A program made the translations under genes and the position numbers. Below the pieces are notes generated by a model. That model did no database searches and was not told the origin of the DNA. It worked only from the letters and a program-made list of their open reading frames with translations. DNA of 64,000 bases from Silene conica (lineage: Eukaryota > Streptophyta > Magnoliopsida > Caryophyllales > Caryophyllaceae): the NCBI GenBank assembly GCA_029255685.2, contig CM055311.2:7817031-7881030 (forward strand), written 5' to 3'. Below, one piece after another: positions 23,972-35,052 of this stretch. Position 1 is the stretch's first letter, and each line of letters begins with the position of its first letter.

Positions 23972-24349
23972 GATTGATGAGGATAATTTGAATGCGAGTA
24001 ATAGAGTTGATATTGAAGAGGAAAATATTAATGATGATTATGGCGATGAGGATGGCGACCAATTAAATGAGATGTTAGATGGAGTTGACGATGAGTTTCG
24101 TACCCATTCTGGTTTCGAAAGTTTGATGGAAACATGTGAACTTCCGTTGTATCATGGATGTGATAAGTACACTAAATTATCTGCTGTCTTGACATTATTT
24201 AACTTAAAATCTAAACATGGTTGGAGCGACACAAGCTTCATGGAATTGTTAGAAGCTTTGCAAGACATGTTCCCTGAAGGAAACCAACTTCCTAAGTCCA
24301 ACTATTATGCGAAGAAGTTGTTGTGTCCCTTAGATTTGGGGTACGTAAA
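23972..24349 (+). pseudogene. TNP2 transposase, linker and start of core
   Basis: Acidic linker (EEENINDDYGDEDGDQ), then LPLYHGCDKYTKLSAVLTL and HGWSDTSFMELLEALQDMFP, the conserved block just before the Transposase_21 core. It is interrupted by element B after LGYV, and the reading resumes at 47683 with KIHACPGDC. The target repeat GTAAA marks the split. Host part of F, disrupted only by insertion here. Confidence 0.88.
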
Positions 24350-25859
24350 TGATGCCCGTCGGTGAGGGTACCAAAGATAAAATTTATAATTCCTAAACTT
24401 AAACTATAGATAGTGAAAGTCAGGGTCGAACCACAGAGAGGTGGGGAATGTTTATTGTTTGGTGTTAATGTTTTAAAGGTAACAAATTTGGGGGTTTGAT
24501 TGTTGATTACTAAGTCTAAGCAAAGATTAAAATAAAACAAGAAATAAAAGATGAGAATAAAATATAATAAAAAGGGATGCTAGGATGTTTGGGTAATAAA
24601 TAGCTAAGGTAATATAAATCCTAAGGTCAACATGTATTGCAGTCGCGTAAGGGGTGTAACATAACTTTTTAGGTCTATGCTACCTAATAGCTCCTTTCGG
24701 CCTATGCTATTAGTTCCTAGGTTTCACAATTATTGGGTGTCAACAATAAGGGTGAATCCTAAATCCTAGGTCACATACCTTTCAGTCTTAAGTAACCTAG
24801 CCGTCATAAGGTGTAAACCAATGCCCTTCCCGTATCTCTCAATCTTGGGTAGGTCATTACTAACGTCCTACAAGTCTCCTTTCAGTCTCATTGTAGGATA
24901 TTATAGTCAACAAGGAAAGACGAAACAAGATACATACGCGGGTGGTCGACCGACCAGCTATTCCAGTCGGCCGACCACAGCCTCGGTCGACCGACCCACT
25001 ATTTGAGTCGGCCGACCGCGGCTCTGCTACAAGTCGGTGTCGGAATTTCTACTACCTACGCATATTCATCCCCTACGGGAATAAACATGGTAAACATAGT
25101 AAATAATCTAAACATGCGAGATTTAATAAAGCTTGAGAATTCTATCTTAATTGAATGCAATAGTAATAAGAACAATAATAAAGCTAGATTAAAAGAGTAA
25201 TTACCAAAGTCGGAATTAGGGCAGAAAGGAACAAACTTTATTGAATGCTTGAGAATTATCGAAAGATTACAAAACTAAAATTCTTCTAAATAAAACTTGA
25301 TTATTAAATATGAATGTGTCTTGATAAAAGCTAGATAGTAAAAGTTAGATACTAAACCCTAATCAAGAGATTAGTTTATATAGGGTTAAAGATTAGAGTT
25401 TCCTAAAAGATTCCTACTTCTAATTTATTTCCGAAACTGTTCCTGGGCTTCGCTGAGGTCGGTCGACCACTTTGGTGGGTCGGTCGACCTCTTTTACGGG
25501 CTTAGTTGAATTCTGGGCCTTTCTTCAAAATTCGGACTTTATAGAAATTAGGCCTGGTCGGCCGACCCGTTTAGTTGGTCGGTCGACCGCTTCCGCAAGG
25601 AATTCTTCGGTTTTCTTCTCGCTTTGACTTCTGGTACTTAAATAAAGACTCCAGTTGACTTTCCTTCGTTCCTTAATTATGCAAAACACTTGAGGACATG
25701 AATTTGGTGCTAAATCGCCCCTTTTCCGCATAAATCTGCAAAAGTGCAAAAAAATACGAAAGTACACGATTGTTGGGAAATAAAGGCTAAAACATAGTAA
25801 ATGAGCGACCAAATGCGTGTAAAAATAGATGAAAAACATCATAAAATAGACACGCATCA
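24350..25859 (-). repeat. element B left (3') LTR
   Basis: 1510 bp, TGATGCCCGTCG...ACACGCATCA on the plus strand. Palindrome clusters lie at 24942-25022, 25456-25490 and 25556-25588. On the minus strand it is preceded by the purine-rich tract GGTTTGGGGAATT (25860-25872). Confidence 0.92.
24942..25588. repeat. palindrome clusters in element B LTR
   Basis: 24942-25022 holds two hairpin-like units with 12- to 14-nt arms (GTGGTCGACCGAC against GTCGGCCGACCAC, then a second like it) and roughly 10-nt loops. 25456-25588 holds GGTCGGTCGACC pairs. The second LTR copy repeats them at 31463-31545, 32031-32066 and, across E, 32131-32143 and 47382-47407. Confidence 0.88.
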
Positions 25860-28092
25860 AATTCCCCAAACCAAACCCTTGCTTGCCCTCAAGCAAGAAA
25901 TAGACTCGATCTTAACTAATGGAACGATTTCAATCTTAGAGCGAAATTTACATGTCAGCCTAAACCAATACCAAGTACAAAATGAGAAAATATTTAAATC
26001 ATGCAAACGAGTTATGGTGTCGTCAAAATTGCAAACATAAAGACTATAGAGACTTTATACCATGGACTCTCGCGGTACGCTCGAGACACTCATGAAGCAA
26101 AGGGTGAGTATATGTAAAAGATAGAAAGAAGTAATTTTGTAGAGACACTCACCTAACTGCGACCCATGGAAACATGCCTGCAATCTAACATGAATAAGAA
26201 TTCTACAACTTCGTATAACAATCTCATTTAAGTGGCCTAGATACATGCAATTGAGGTAATGAAAGATATGTGAGGTAAAAGGTAAAAGTGGTTAAGATGT
26301 TTTTGGGTATGTGGGGTTAGTAGCCAAGCTAGTAAAACCGTTTCCCAACAACAAATTTCACAACTTTTGATATTAAGAGAGTGCTCTTTTGTAGCACAAC
26401 TCTCACATTATATAAGAAAGGACTCCCAAATATTTTTGAATGAGGTACGGGAGTGATAACATATAAAAGAAAGGGAATTTGGAACGAATTTTTTTTTTTT
26501 TTCATTCTGATGCTGTCAATGGGTCGGCCGACCCATTAAGGAGGTCGGTCGACTTTGTTTCTGTACGTTTTGACTTTTTTCGTTTTTCTTTTCTTTCTTT
26601 TCCTTTTCTGGATTTTTCTGTTCTTTTTCTTTTCTTTCTTTCTTTTCTCTTTTTGCTCAAAATAGCATATAAACCAAGATGTCTCAAGATGGACCAAGAG
26701 CTACAAATACTAGCTTGGAAGGGTAGGCTAAGTATGGGATGTAGTTTTGGGGGAATAAAAAGGCAATTTTGGCTATGTGAAGCTTATGGGTAAATATGAG
26801 AAAAGGGATCCCAAATGCACGTATCAAGACTCACAAAACGAAATAGTAAAACAAGTAAATAGCAATTCAAGTTCATGTTTATGCATATTGATGTAACATG
26901 TTCCAAGGGGAGTACTACTCACATCCTAGACAACTGGTTTAAAAATGAAACCAGGAATAAGGCTCTAAACCTTAGAATGTATAGTAGGTTGCCAAGGTAT
27001 AAGTCAAGTCTCAAGATATACAAATTGATGAAAACTCGTAGATATGCAAAAGACTCTCATACTAAAACAAGTTGACAAGGCAATGTAAAGACATAAACAT
27101 ATAAGATAGCTAAATCATCCTTGAAATACTTTCGTTCCGACTCGACCTATATGCTAAAATAAACGTGCATTTTTTTGGAATTTTTTGAATTTTTTCATTT
27201 TTTTCATGCTAAAATAAACGTGCATTTTTTTCATCCTTGAAAAGAACAATGCAAGACAGAAATGCATAAAACGTGTGACGAAATGCAATGCATGTGACAC
27301 GAAACCATTCCCCAAACCAACCCGCGCAATGTCCCTATTGTGCATTAGCCTAAGTAAAGGTTTCAGAAAATAAAAGAAAAGGTGCGAAAAAAATAAAAGC
27401 TAAGGAAAAACTGGAAAGAACTCACTGGATTGTTAAGCGTATGAGAAAAACCTCCCCAAACCAGCGTAAGCTGGGAGGTTTTGGTGGCTAGCAATGCCAC
27501 TCAAGTACCAAAGACGGTTGCACGGTTCCCGAGGGAGAAACGAATTGTCTGTGACGGACAGGCAGGTCGACCGACCCAGAGAATAGGTCGACCGACCTTC
27601 CTGCAGAATACAGGAATTGAGCGAATCGGCGACTAGGTCGACCAACTTGAGTATCTGGTCGGTCGACCCTCTGTGTCCCAGCGGTCTTCGTTTTCTTCGT
27701 AGAACCTGAAAAAGCAAGAAAAATATATACGCCCGCAAATGCGCGAGATTCCAGAAACAAGTCTAAAGTTTTAACTACGCAATCATAAAGTTCTAAAACT
27801 ACGAGCAAACCAAATTAAAAGGTTTCACACAACAAAAATAAATTGTCTTAAAAACTGAAACTAGAATTAACTATTTGCTAAAGATGCGGAAAATATCCGA
27901 CCACGGCTTTTGACGATACGCCGTAGTCTCCACAGTGTTTGCTTGTGTAGCAAAACACATCTTCTTCCCGCCGTCGCAAAGCATATGCGACGGTCTCTCC
28001 TCTTGAGCCTGCCTCCTTTTCTTCTTCTCTTTCCGATCCACGACATCCGGGTCTTCATCTTCTTTATAGCTTAGACATCCCATTCCGCCTCT
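25860..28092 (-). other. element B 3' internal stretch, no coding domain seen
   Basis: About 2.2 kb between the protease region and the 3' LTR. Short frames only; one charged frame (28083-27871) follows the protease and has no recognised fold. Palindrome pairs occur at about 26522-26552, 27566-27597 and 27632-27668. A T-rich run lies at 26489-26655. Confidence 0.65.
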
Positions 28093-29526
28093 CTAGACCA
28101 TGACTTCCTTCACTTTGGGTTTCCCCAAACCAATTCCTGCATTAGCCACAATAGAAATGTCCTCCATATTGCTCCCAATCTGGGGCGGAGGTGTAAAAAC
28201 AGATACAGGAATAGGTAAGAAAGTAGGAGAAGTAGTGATGACCTCATACTTCTTTTCAGAAGTGATAGCATTACATGTGATGGGGGTCATAGCATCCTTT
28301 TTCCTATAAGATAGGCCATATATAATAGAATGCTTTCCTACTTTGAAGGTCAAAGTCCCAGTGCCTACATCTATAATGGCACCTGCAGTGTGGAGGAAAG
28401 GTCTTCCTAGAATTATAGGTATATGGGCATCCTCTGGGATGTCCAAAACTACGAGGTCAACTGGGAAGAAAAACCTGTCAATGCGCACAGGGATGTTTTC
28501 CAACACCCCTATAGGTTCCATAGATGTTCGATCTGCCATCTAGACTGTCATACTGGTCACTGCAAATTCGGTCATTCCTAATTTTAAGGCAACGCTTAGG
28601 GGCATGACACTTATACTGGCACCTAAGTCGCATAAAGCCTTCTTAACTGGGAAGGTTCCTATATTACAGGGGATAGAAAAACTACCAGGGTTCTCTAATT
28701 TGTGAGGGGCAATGACATGTGATAAAAAGCTAGATGACTCTTCAGTGAGGGCCACCAACTCAACCTTTTCTAGAGACCTCTTTCTTGACAAAAGTTGTCT
28801 CATAAATTTAAGATAGGAAGGAACTTGTTGAACTAATTCTAGAAAAGGGACTTGAACATTTAATGAACGAATCACATCCTTAAATTTGTCAAAAGATACC
28901 TGATCCTTCGAAGGTATAAGTCTTTCTGGGAAAGGAGCGGCTGAAGACTCAGTATTTGCAGCCCTTTTTAGAAACCTAGGGGTGTTATCACCCCTGAAAA
29001 GAAAATCCCTTAAGTTATTCGGTAATTCGGGACGAAAAGGAGCCTCTAGTTTTGCCTCGGCGGTCGGTCGACCATCTTCTTCGGTCGGTCGACCGCTCCC
29101 CTGTTCAGCGAAATTTTTTGGATTCTGCTCGGCGGTCGGTCGACCTGGATCTTCGGTCGGTCGACCGGTCTCGCTGCTACTCGGCTGTTTTTCTTTTTCG
29201 ACCCCTACTTTAGCTCCACTTCGTAGGGATATGACGTTTAGAGTCTCTTTTTTCTGGTCCGTTTTGGTCGGAAGTTGACCCGGAGCCCTAGTATCATTCT
29301 TGCCCGCGATTTGAGCAATCTGAGACTCTAACATCTTCATCCCTGCCTCTCTAGCCTGTGACTCCTTATGGACCAACCCAATAAGATTTTGGATAAGAGT
29401 GTCTGTGTTGGGTGGTGGATTAGAAGGTGGTTGAGGGTTGAAGGGTGGTTTTTGAAAACCTTGCTTATGTGGGGGGGATATATGTGGAATTTTGCTGAGG
29501 TTGCATATGTTGTGGGTTAAGAACAT
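28093..29526 (-). mobile_element. element B gag-protease linker and aspartic protease
   Basis: The linker carries GRPT-type repeats written by GGTCGGTCGACC palindromes. Then come PFPERLIPSKDQVSFDKFKD and LEKVELVALTEESSS, followed by a retroviral-type aspartic protease with ALCDLGASISVMP as active-site block and IPIILGRPFL as flap/second-strand block. The order matches Athila/Tat polyproteins up to the protease. Nothing like RT follows. Confidence 0.87.
29058..29170. repeat. GGTCGGTCGACC pairs in element B gag-protease linker
   Basis: Two pairs, at about 29062/29083 and 29132/29154, each with about 10 bp between partners and about 70 bp between pairs. Translated on the minus strand they give paired GRPT words. 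Confidence 0.9.
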
Positions 29527-30748
29527 TCTGGCTTGTCCACCTCAGATTGGGATGGACATTATTATTATTCGGGTCATAGAAATTGTTCCCACGATAATGT
29601 TGAAAAGCGGCACATGTTTCATTGGATGAAGTACAGAATTTTGACACGTGCCCTTCTCCACCGCACCTCTCACAAGCAAAGGGTCCGTCCTGAACGACGT
29701 TCACTTGATAAATTCCTCCCTTGCTTCCACTTCCTAGATCGAATTTTCCTCCAGCCTCTAATTTTTCCAATTTGGCCGTCAAGGCCTCAATTGCTGATAG
29801 GTTGTATTCAGATTTCCTTTGATTTCCTCTGGAAGTTCCATGCTCAGCACGGTGTACAGCAACATCCTCTATCAATTTGAGACCCTTAGTCTCTCCTGAA
29901 TTATCTTGGAATCTCCCATTAGCTGCATCATCTAGATAGGCCCTGTTGTCATCATAGAGGCCATTGTAGAACTGGTTGCAAAGAAACCATTGTTCGAATC
30001 CGTGATGTGGTATGGATCGAACAAGTCTCTTGAACCTGTCCCACGCCTCACTAAAATCTTTATTGGGGCCTTGCTTGAAATTTGTAATCTGCGCCCTTAG
30101 AGAATTGGTCTTTGATGCAGAATAGTATTTCCTGTAGAATGCTAAGGCTAGGGTATTCCAATCTGTGACTCCCGCAGCAGTGCGGTCTAAATCTCTGTAC
30201 CACTCTCTCGCAGCGTCCCTAAGAGAGAAGATAAACATGGTTTGCTTAATCTGGTCCTGCGTCACTCCTTCTAGGGGTGCAATAGAGCATATGTAATCTG
30301 TGAAGATTTCAATATGCTTTGCAGCATCCTCATTGGCCGAGCCTCCAAATTGGTTTCTTTCAACCATAGTAATGTAGGCAGGCTTGGCCTCGAATGGCTT
30401 CCCAGTGCCTGCAGGTAAAGTGAACCCTTTGTATAGGTCCTTTGCCTGAGGCATGGAGTGACTGGCAATAGTAGCTTCTTCTGTCATGTTTTCTTCTTCT
30501 TTCGGAAAAACTGGAAAGTAGGTAAAAGGTGGTGTTCTTGGTGAAGGTGGATTGTTGGGTGAATTTGTTTGTGAAGGTGGTGTTTTTGGTGAAGATGGCA
30601 AAGATGGTTGTTCGAAAAAGTCTTCTTGAAATAAGGAGGATGGTGAACCTCCCTCCTGATTTGCTAGAAGTTGCTTTCTCCTTTCTCTAAGAGTCCTCTC
30701 AAGCTCGTGGTCAAGTGGTAGGAGTTCTCCTTGAACTGACCTGCGCAT
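29465..30748 (-). mobile_element. element B gag
   Basis: About 428 residues starting MRRSVQGELLPLDHELERTL. A P/S-rich N-terminal third is followed by the retrotransposon gag domain: FIFSLRDAAREWYRDL, LALAFYRKYYSASKTNSLRA, EAWDRFKRLVRSIPHHGF and NQFYNGLYDD. A zinc knuckle CERCGGEGHVSKFC lies near residue 360. The PHHG/FYNGL signature is that of Athila/Tat gags. It starts about 120 bp from the primer site. Confidence 0.92.
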
Positions 30749-30847
30749 AAGATGGAAACTACAAGAAAATGGTGAGAAGGTTTAAGGAACAAAAAGTTCC
30801 TTAAACAAAGAGAAACAAAAACAAAAACAATAAACACTGGCGTCACC

Positions 30848-30865
30848 TCCCCGGCAACGGCGCCA
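30848..30865 (-). promoter_or_regulatory. element B primer-binding site
   Basis: Minus strand TGGCGCCGTTGCCGGGGA, a few bases from the LTR end, identical to the site of element A. Confidence 0.9.
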
Positions 30866-30870
30866 AAATT

Positions 30871-32143
30871 TGATGCCCGTCGTTGAGGGTACCAAAGATA
30901 AAATTTATAATTCCTAAACTTAAACTATGGATAGTGAAAGTCAGGGTCGAACCCCAGAGAGGTGGGGAATGTTTATTGTTTGGTGTTAATGTTTTAAAGG
31001 TAACAAATTTGGGGGTTTGATTGTTGATTACTAAGTCTAAGCAAAGATTAAAATAAAACAAGAAATAAAAGATGAGAATAAAATATAATAAAAAGGGATG
31101 CTATAGATGTTTGGGTAATAAATAGCTAAGGTAATATAAATCCTAAGGTCAACATGTATTGCAGTCGCGTAAGGGGTGTAACATAACTTTTTAGGTCTAT
31201 GCTACATAATAGCTCCTTTCGGCCTATGCTATTAGTTCCTAGGTTTCACAATTATTGGGTGTCAACAATAAGGGTGATTCCTAAATCCTAGGTCACATAC
31301 CTTTCAGTCTTAAGTAACCTAGCCGTCATAAGGTGTAAACCAATGCCCTTCCCGTATCTCTCAATCTTGGGTAGGTCATTACTAACGTCCTACAAGTCTC
31401 CTTTCAGTCTCATTGTAGGATATTATAGTCAACAAGGAAAGACGAAACAAGATACATACGCGGGTGGTCGACCGACCAGCTATTCCAGTCGGCCGACCAC
31501 AGCCTCGGTCGACCGACCCACTATTTGAGTCGGCCGACCGCGGCTCTGCTACAAGTCGGTCTCGGAATTTCTACTACCTACGCATATTCATCCCCTACAT
31601 CCTAACATATGAAATTTAGCTACTCATGGTTATTAAGACGATTATAAAAACGGGAATAAACATGGTAAACACAGTAAATAATCTAAACATGCGAGATTTA
31701 ATAAAGCTTGAGAATTCTATCTTAATTGAATGCAATAGTAATAAGAACAATAATAAAGCTAGATTAAAAGAGTAATTACCAAAGTCGGAATTAGGGCAGA
31801 AAGGAACAAACTTTATTGAATGCTTGAGAATTATCGAAAGATTACAAAACTAAAATTCTTCTAAATAAAACTTGATTATTAAATATGAATGTGTCTTGAT
31901 AAAAGCTAGATAGTAAAATCTAGATACTAAACCCTAATCAAGAGATTAGTTTATATAGCGTTAAAGATTAGAGTTTCCTAAAAGATTCCTACTTATAATT
32001 TATTTCCGAAACTGTTCCTGGGCTTCGCTGAGGTCGGTCGACCACTTTGGTGGGTCGGTCGACCTCTTTTACGGGCTTAGTTGAATTCTGGGCCTTTCTT
32101 CAAAATTTGGACTTTATAGAAATTAGGCCTGGTCGGCCGACCA
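30871..32143 (-). repeat. element B right (5') LTR, first part
   Basis: Matches 24350 to about 25566 of the left LTR apart from one block of about 55 bp present only here. The remainder lies at 47382-47677 beyond element E. GACCA/GACCC at the two edges (32139-32143, 47382-47386) is the slightly decayed target repeat of E. Confidence 0.92.
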
Positions 32144-32756
32144 TGTAAAACCCCTCGCGAAAGCGGAAATATAAACATACAAAAGTACTAAAAATGCAGC
32201 GGAATTAAAACTTTTTAACATAACTAACATGCGAGGTGAATTAAAAACTGTAACTGAAAGTAAAATACATATACAAACAGCCTGGGATGGTACATCCCTA
32301 CAGGCACTCAACTGAAATGTAAACTAAGTCTAGCTAACGTAAACGTGTAAGTCAATCGATGAATAGGATCATCGCTCGCTAGCTCCATGCAACCCTCTGC
32401 CAACCACCTGTCATGTACCTACATACATGTAAACATGTACGCCACAATCAGTGGGGAGTGACTAGAGTTCTCCTAGCCACCTTTTGTGACAACACGTAAC
32501 ACATAAAACAATACAGAATACTCCAACATATATCAACATGTGAAGCATAAACATCTCGTCATCTGATCTCTTACCATCATGCGACTACCATGCACGGCTC
32601 TCAACCAACTTCATAAACAATAGGAAGGAGAGCCGGTTTCCCTACTGGTTACCCAGTCGGGGGGTCTTTCAATCCAACTATTTATGAAACTGAACTAAGA
32701 GTCATCCAATGCCTTGGATGATTTAACCTCACTTAAATAACCATCAATAACTCGAC

Positions 32757-32932
32757 ATGCATATCTGACACTGTACCATCATCTAGGCAAGCAGATAAAC
32801 ATCCATAACTCATCATGCGTATCTGACACTGTACCATCATCTAGGCAAGCAGATACACATCCATAACTCATCACGCATATCTGACACTGTACCATCATCT
32901 AGGCAAGCAGATACACATCCATAACACTAGCA
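32757..32932. repeat. 58-bp tandem repeat, 3 units, in E LTR
   Basis: Three near-identical units sharing ATCTGACACTGTACCATCAT and GGCAAGCAGATA. The same array recurs at 38914-39089 and 45071-45246 in the other LTR copies. Confidence 0.9.
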
Positions 32933-32934
32933 AC

Positions 32935-33420
32935 GGGTCCAGAGGTGAACTTAACACATATCCCATTACTACACTATGTCGGGTCCAGAGGTGAACTTAA
33001 CACATATCCCAACATCTAATCAAGTAAAGGGTCCAGAGGTGAACTTAACACATATCCCTAAACTTACAAACATGAGAAGGGTCCAGAGGTGAACTTAACA
33101 CATATCCCTAATCATCCAAAAGCAGAGGGTCCAGAGGTGAGCTTAACACATATCCCAATGCTACAAACATGTATTGGGTCCAGAGGTGAACTTAACACAT
33201 ATCCCAATACGCAGTCATTGCACAACGGGTCCAGAGGTGAACTTAACACATATCCCGTGTACGACAACCGATCACGTGTCAGGTCCAGAGGTGAGCTTAA
33301 CACATATCCTGACACGCCCAAGCAAAACACGTAACGGGTCCAGAGGTGAGCTTAACACATATCCCGTCACGCGACATATAAACACGTAGTGGGTCCAGAG
33401 GTGAACTTAACACATATCCC
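32935..33420. repeat. ten-unit hairpin repeat array in E LTR copy 1
   Basis: Ten copies of a 30-bp unit (GGGTCCAGAGGTGA...ACACATATCCC) separated by variable 14-26 bp spacers. Unit ends and the adjoining spacer bases are complementary and change together. At 33275-33283 and 33308-33316 CGTGTCAGG faces CCTGACACG; at 33171-33178 and 33203-33210 GTATTGGG faces CCCAATAC. Confidence 0.93.
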
Positions 33421-33732
33421 ACCACGCGACAACCATTGTAACCACTGATCAACCAAAGGTAGAAACTAACCTATAGTTCTAACTTCTTAAACCTCTAACC
33501 AACATTCAATTGATTCCGGGAACTAGGACGAGGGAGAGCCGGTTTCCCTTTCGGTTACCCGACCGGGGGGTCTCTATCCTCACTTCATCCCCGAACCCAA
33601 TTTAACGTTGCCCGTACACCGGGGACCTCAAAAACTCATCAAAGGTACACAAAACGAGTTTCAAACAAAACCGATCAACCCTTTAAAAGTTACGAACAAT
33701 TTACAAATTTCCAAAAATAGCCTACAGAGGTC

Positions 33733-34101
33733 CCCAGCCGGTCGGCAGGCAGCCGGTCGGCCGGCTGGTGACCTCTCAGCCTTCCTTCTTTCTTTTCCAA
33801 AACGAAACAACACAAGGCCTCCCAGCCGGTCGGCAGGCAGCCGGTCGGCCGGCTGGGAAGACCTTCCCAAGCCTTCACAAAACTCGTAACCTTTCCCAAA
33901 TGCACTCCCAGCCGGCTGGCAGGCGGCCGGTCTGCCGGCTTGGCTCCCTTCCTAATCTAAGTTCTTCGCAACAAACACAACTCAAGTGACTACCAGCCGG
34001 TCGGCCGGCTGGCAGCCAAAAGCCTTTTTTTCCAAATTTTACGAAAAACACCCAAATGCTCTCCCAGCCGGTCGACCGGCGGCCGGTCGGTCGACCGGCT
34101 C
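33733..34101. repeat. CCGGTCGGCCGGCTGG palindrome cluster in E LTR copy 1
   Basis: Five GC-rich palindromic blocks at about 33734, 33823, 33907, 33992 and 34065, spaced 75-90 bp. Outer CCAGCC/GGCTGG arms enclose CCGGTCGG words; the last block contains GGTCGGTCGACC. The second and third LTRs repeat it at 39890-40258 and 46047-46430, the third with 15 extra bases in the fourth block. Confidence 0.9.
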
Positions 34102-35052
34102 AGAGAGCCTGTAACCCAATTTCGCAAAAACGCAACTTATGAAAACTCCATTAATCGACCTACAACCTTCAAATTTGCTACCCAAGATGTTTACCCAACA
34201 ATATTAAACATCAATCACTACTAATCTACCAGCAAATAAATCCCATAACAATCCTCAAACGGAATCAACATGTATCCGTCGCAAAATGAGAAAAACTGAA
34301 AATATGTTTAAGAACACATAACAATCGATTCAAGCATGAATTCAACATCATAACATCATCCTAACATGTTACTAAGTCCTTTGATCAAGCTTTAACAACA
34401 AAAACAGAAACCACATAGGAATCACATCAAAATGCTAATATACACATAAAGGCCGAGTTTCTCATTATCGTCACCTCAAAAGCGATTAAGCTCCAAGATC
34501 CTCTTCAACAATGAAACTATCAACACCAAGATCCTCTAAGTCTTCTCCTACAACAAAGAAAACGGGTTTGTAGATGCTAAAAACGGAAATTACACAAAAC
34601 AGCCCCTTTTTCAAGTTGAACGAAAATGAAATTGAAAGAGACGGGTGTCTTGCAAATCTCGCAAGGATTCCGAAAAGGTATGACTTGCCTTGATTCGACT
34701 TCGGGAAGACCTCGAAATGTTGAGTTGAAGCTTGAAGAAATAAGAAAAATGGAGGTTGAAGGAGAAGCAGTGGAAAGAGTTGTGAGGGAGAAGAGATGTC
34801 GACATAAGGGTTTTGGTGGTGGGGTTTAAGTAGTCCTTTTTCTTACTTGAGTCGGGTCATTAGTTGTGAACGGGTTTTAAGCCGGGTTTGATTTAAGCCA
34901 AGTTATTAACATCTTAAGAAATTAAGGTTTCTTAAGACGGATCTTAACGGAACATTTAAAATAACTTAACAATTTATATTAAAATATTATTTTATTCCGT
35001 AAAATAAATTAAAACTCTTAAAATATAATTTACGAAAATGCGGGATGTTACA

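Larger units (their letters stand above)
32144..35052 (-). repeat. element E LTR copy 1
   Basis: 2909 bp. Plus-strand order: roughly 58-bp triplicate repeat (32757-32932), ten-unit hairpin array (32935-33420), GC palindrome cluster (33733-34101), then an AT-rich 3' third. Many short frames in it are by-products of the repeats. Confidence 0.9.

Noticed and set aside
33089-33389. Repeat proteins with LTHIP or GSRGELNTYP units
   Set aside because: They are three-frame translations of the E hairpin array and exist only because unit plus spacer length happens to keep frames open.
32935-33420. CRISPR-like array (ten 30-bp repeats with unique spacers)
   Set aside because: It lies inside the LTR of a plant retroelement, is copied three times with its spacers unchanged, spacers are short and uneven, and the spacer ends pair with each other around the repeat. 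No cas genes; plant nuclear context.
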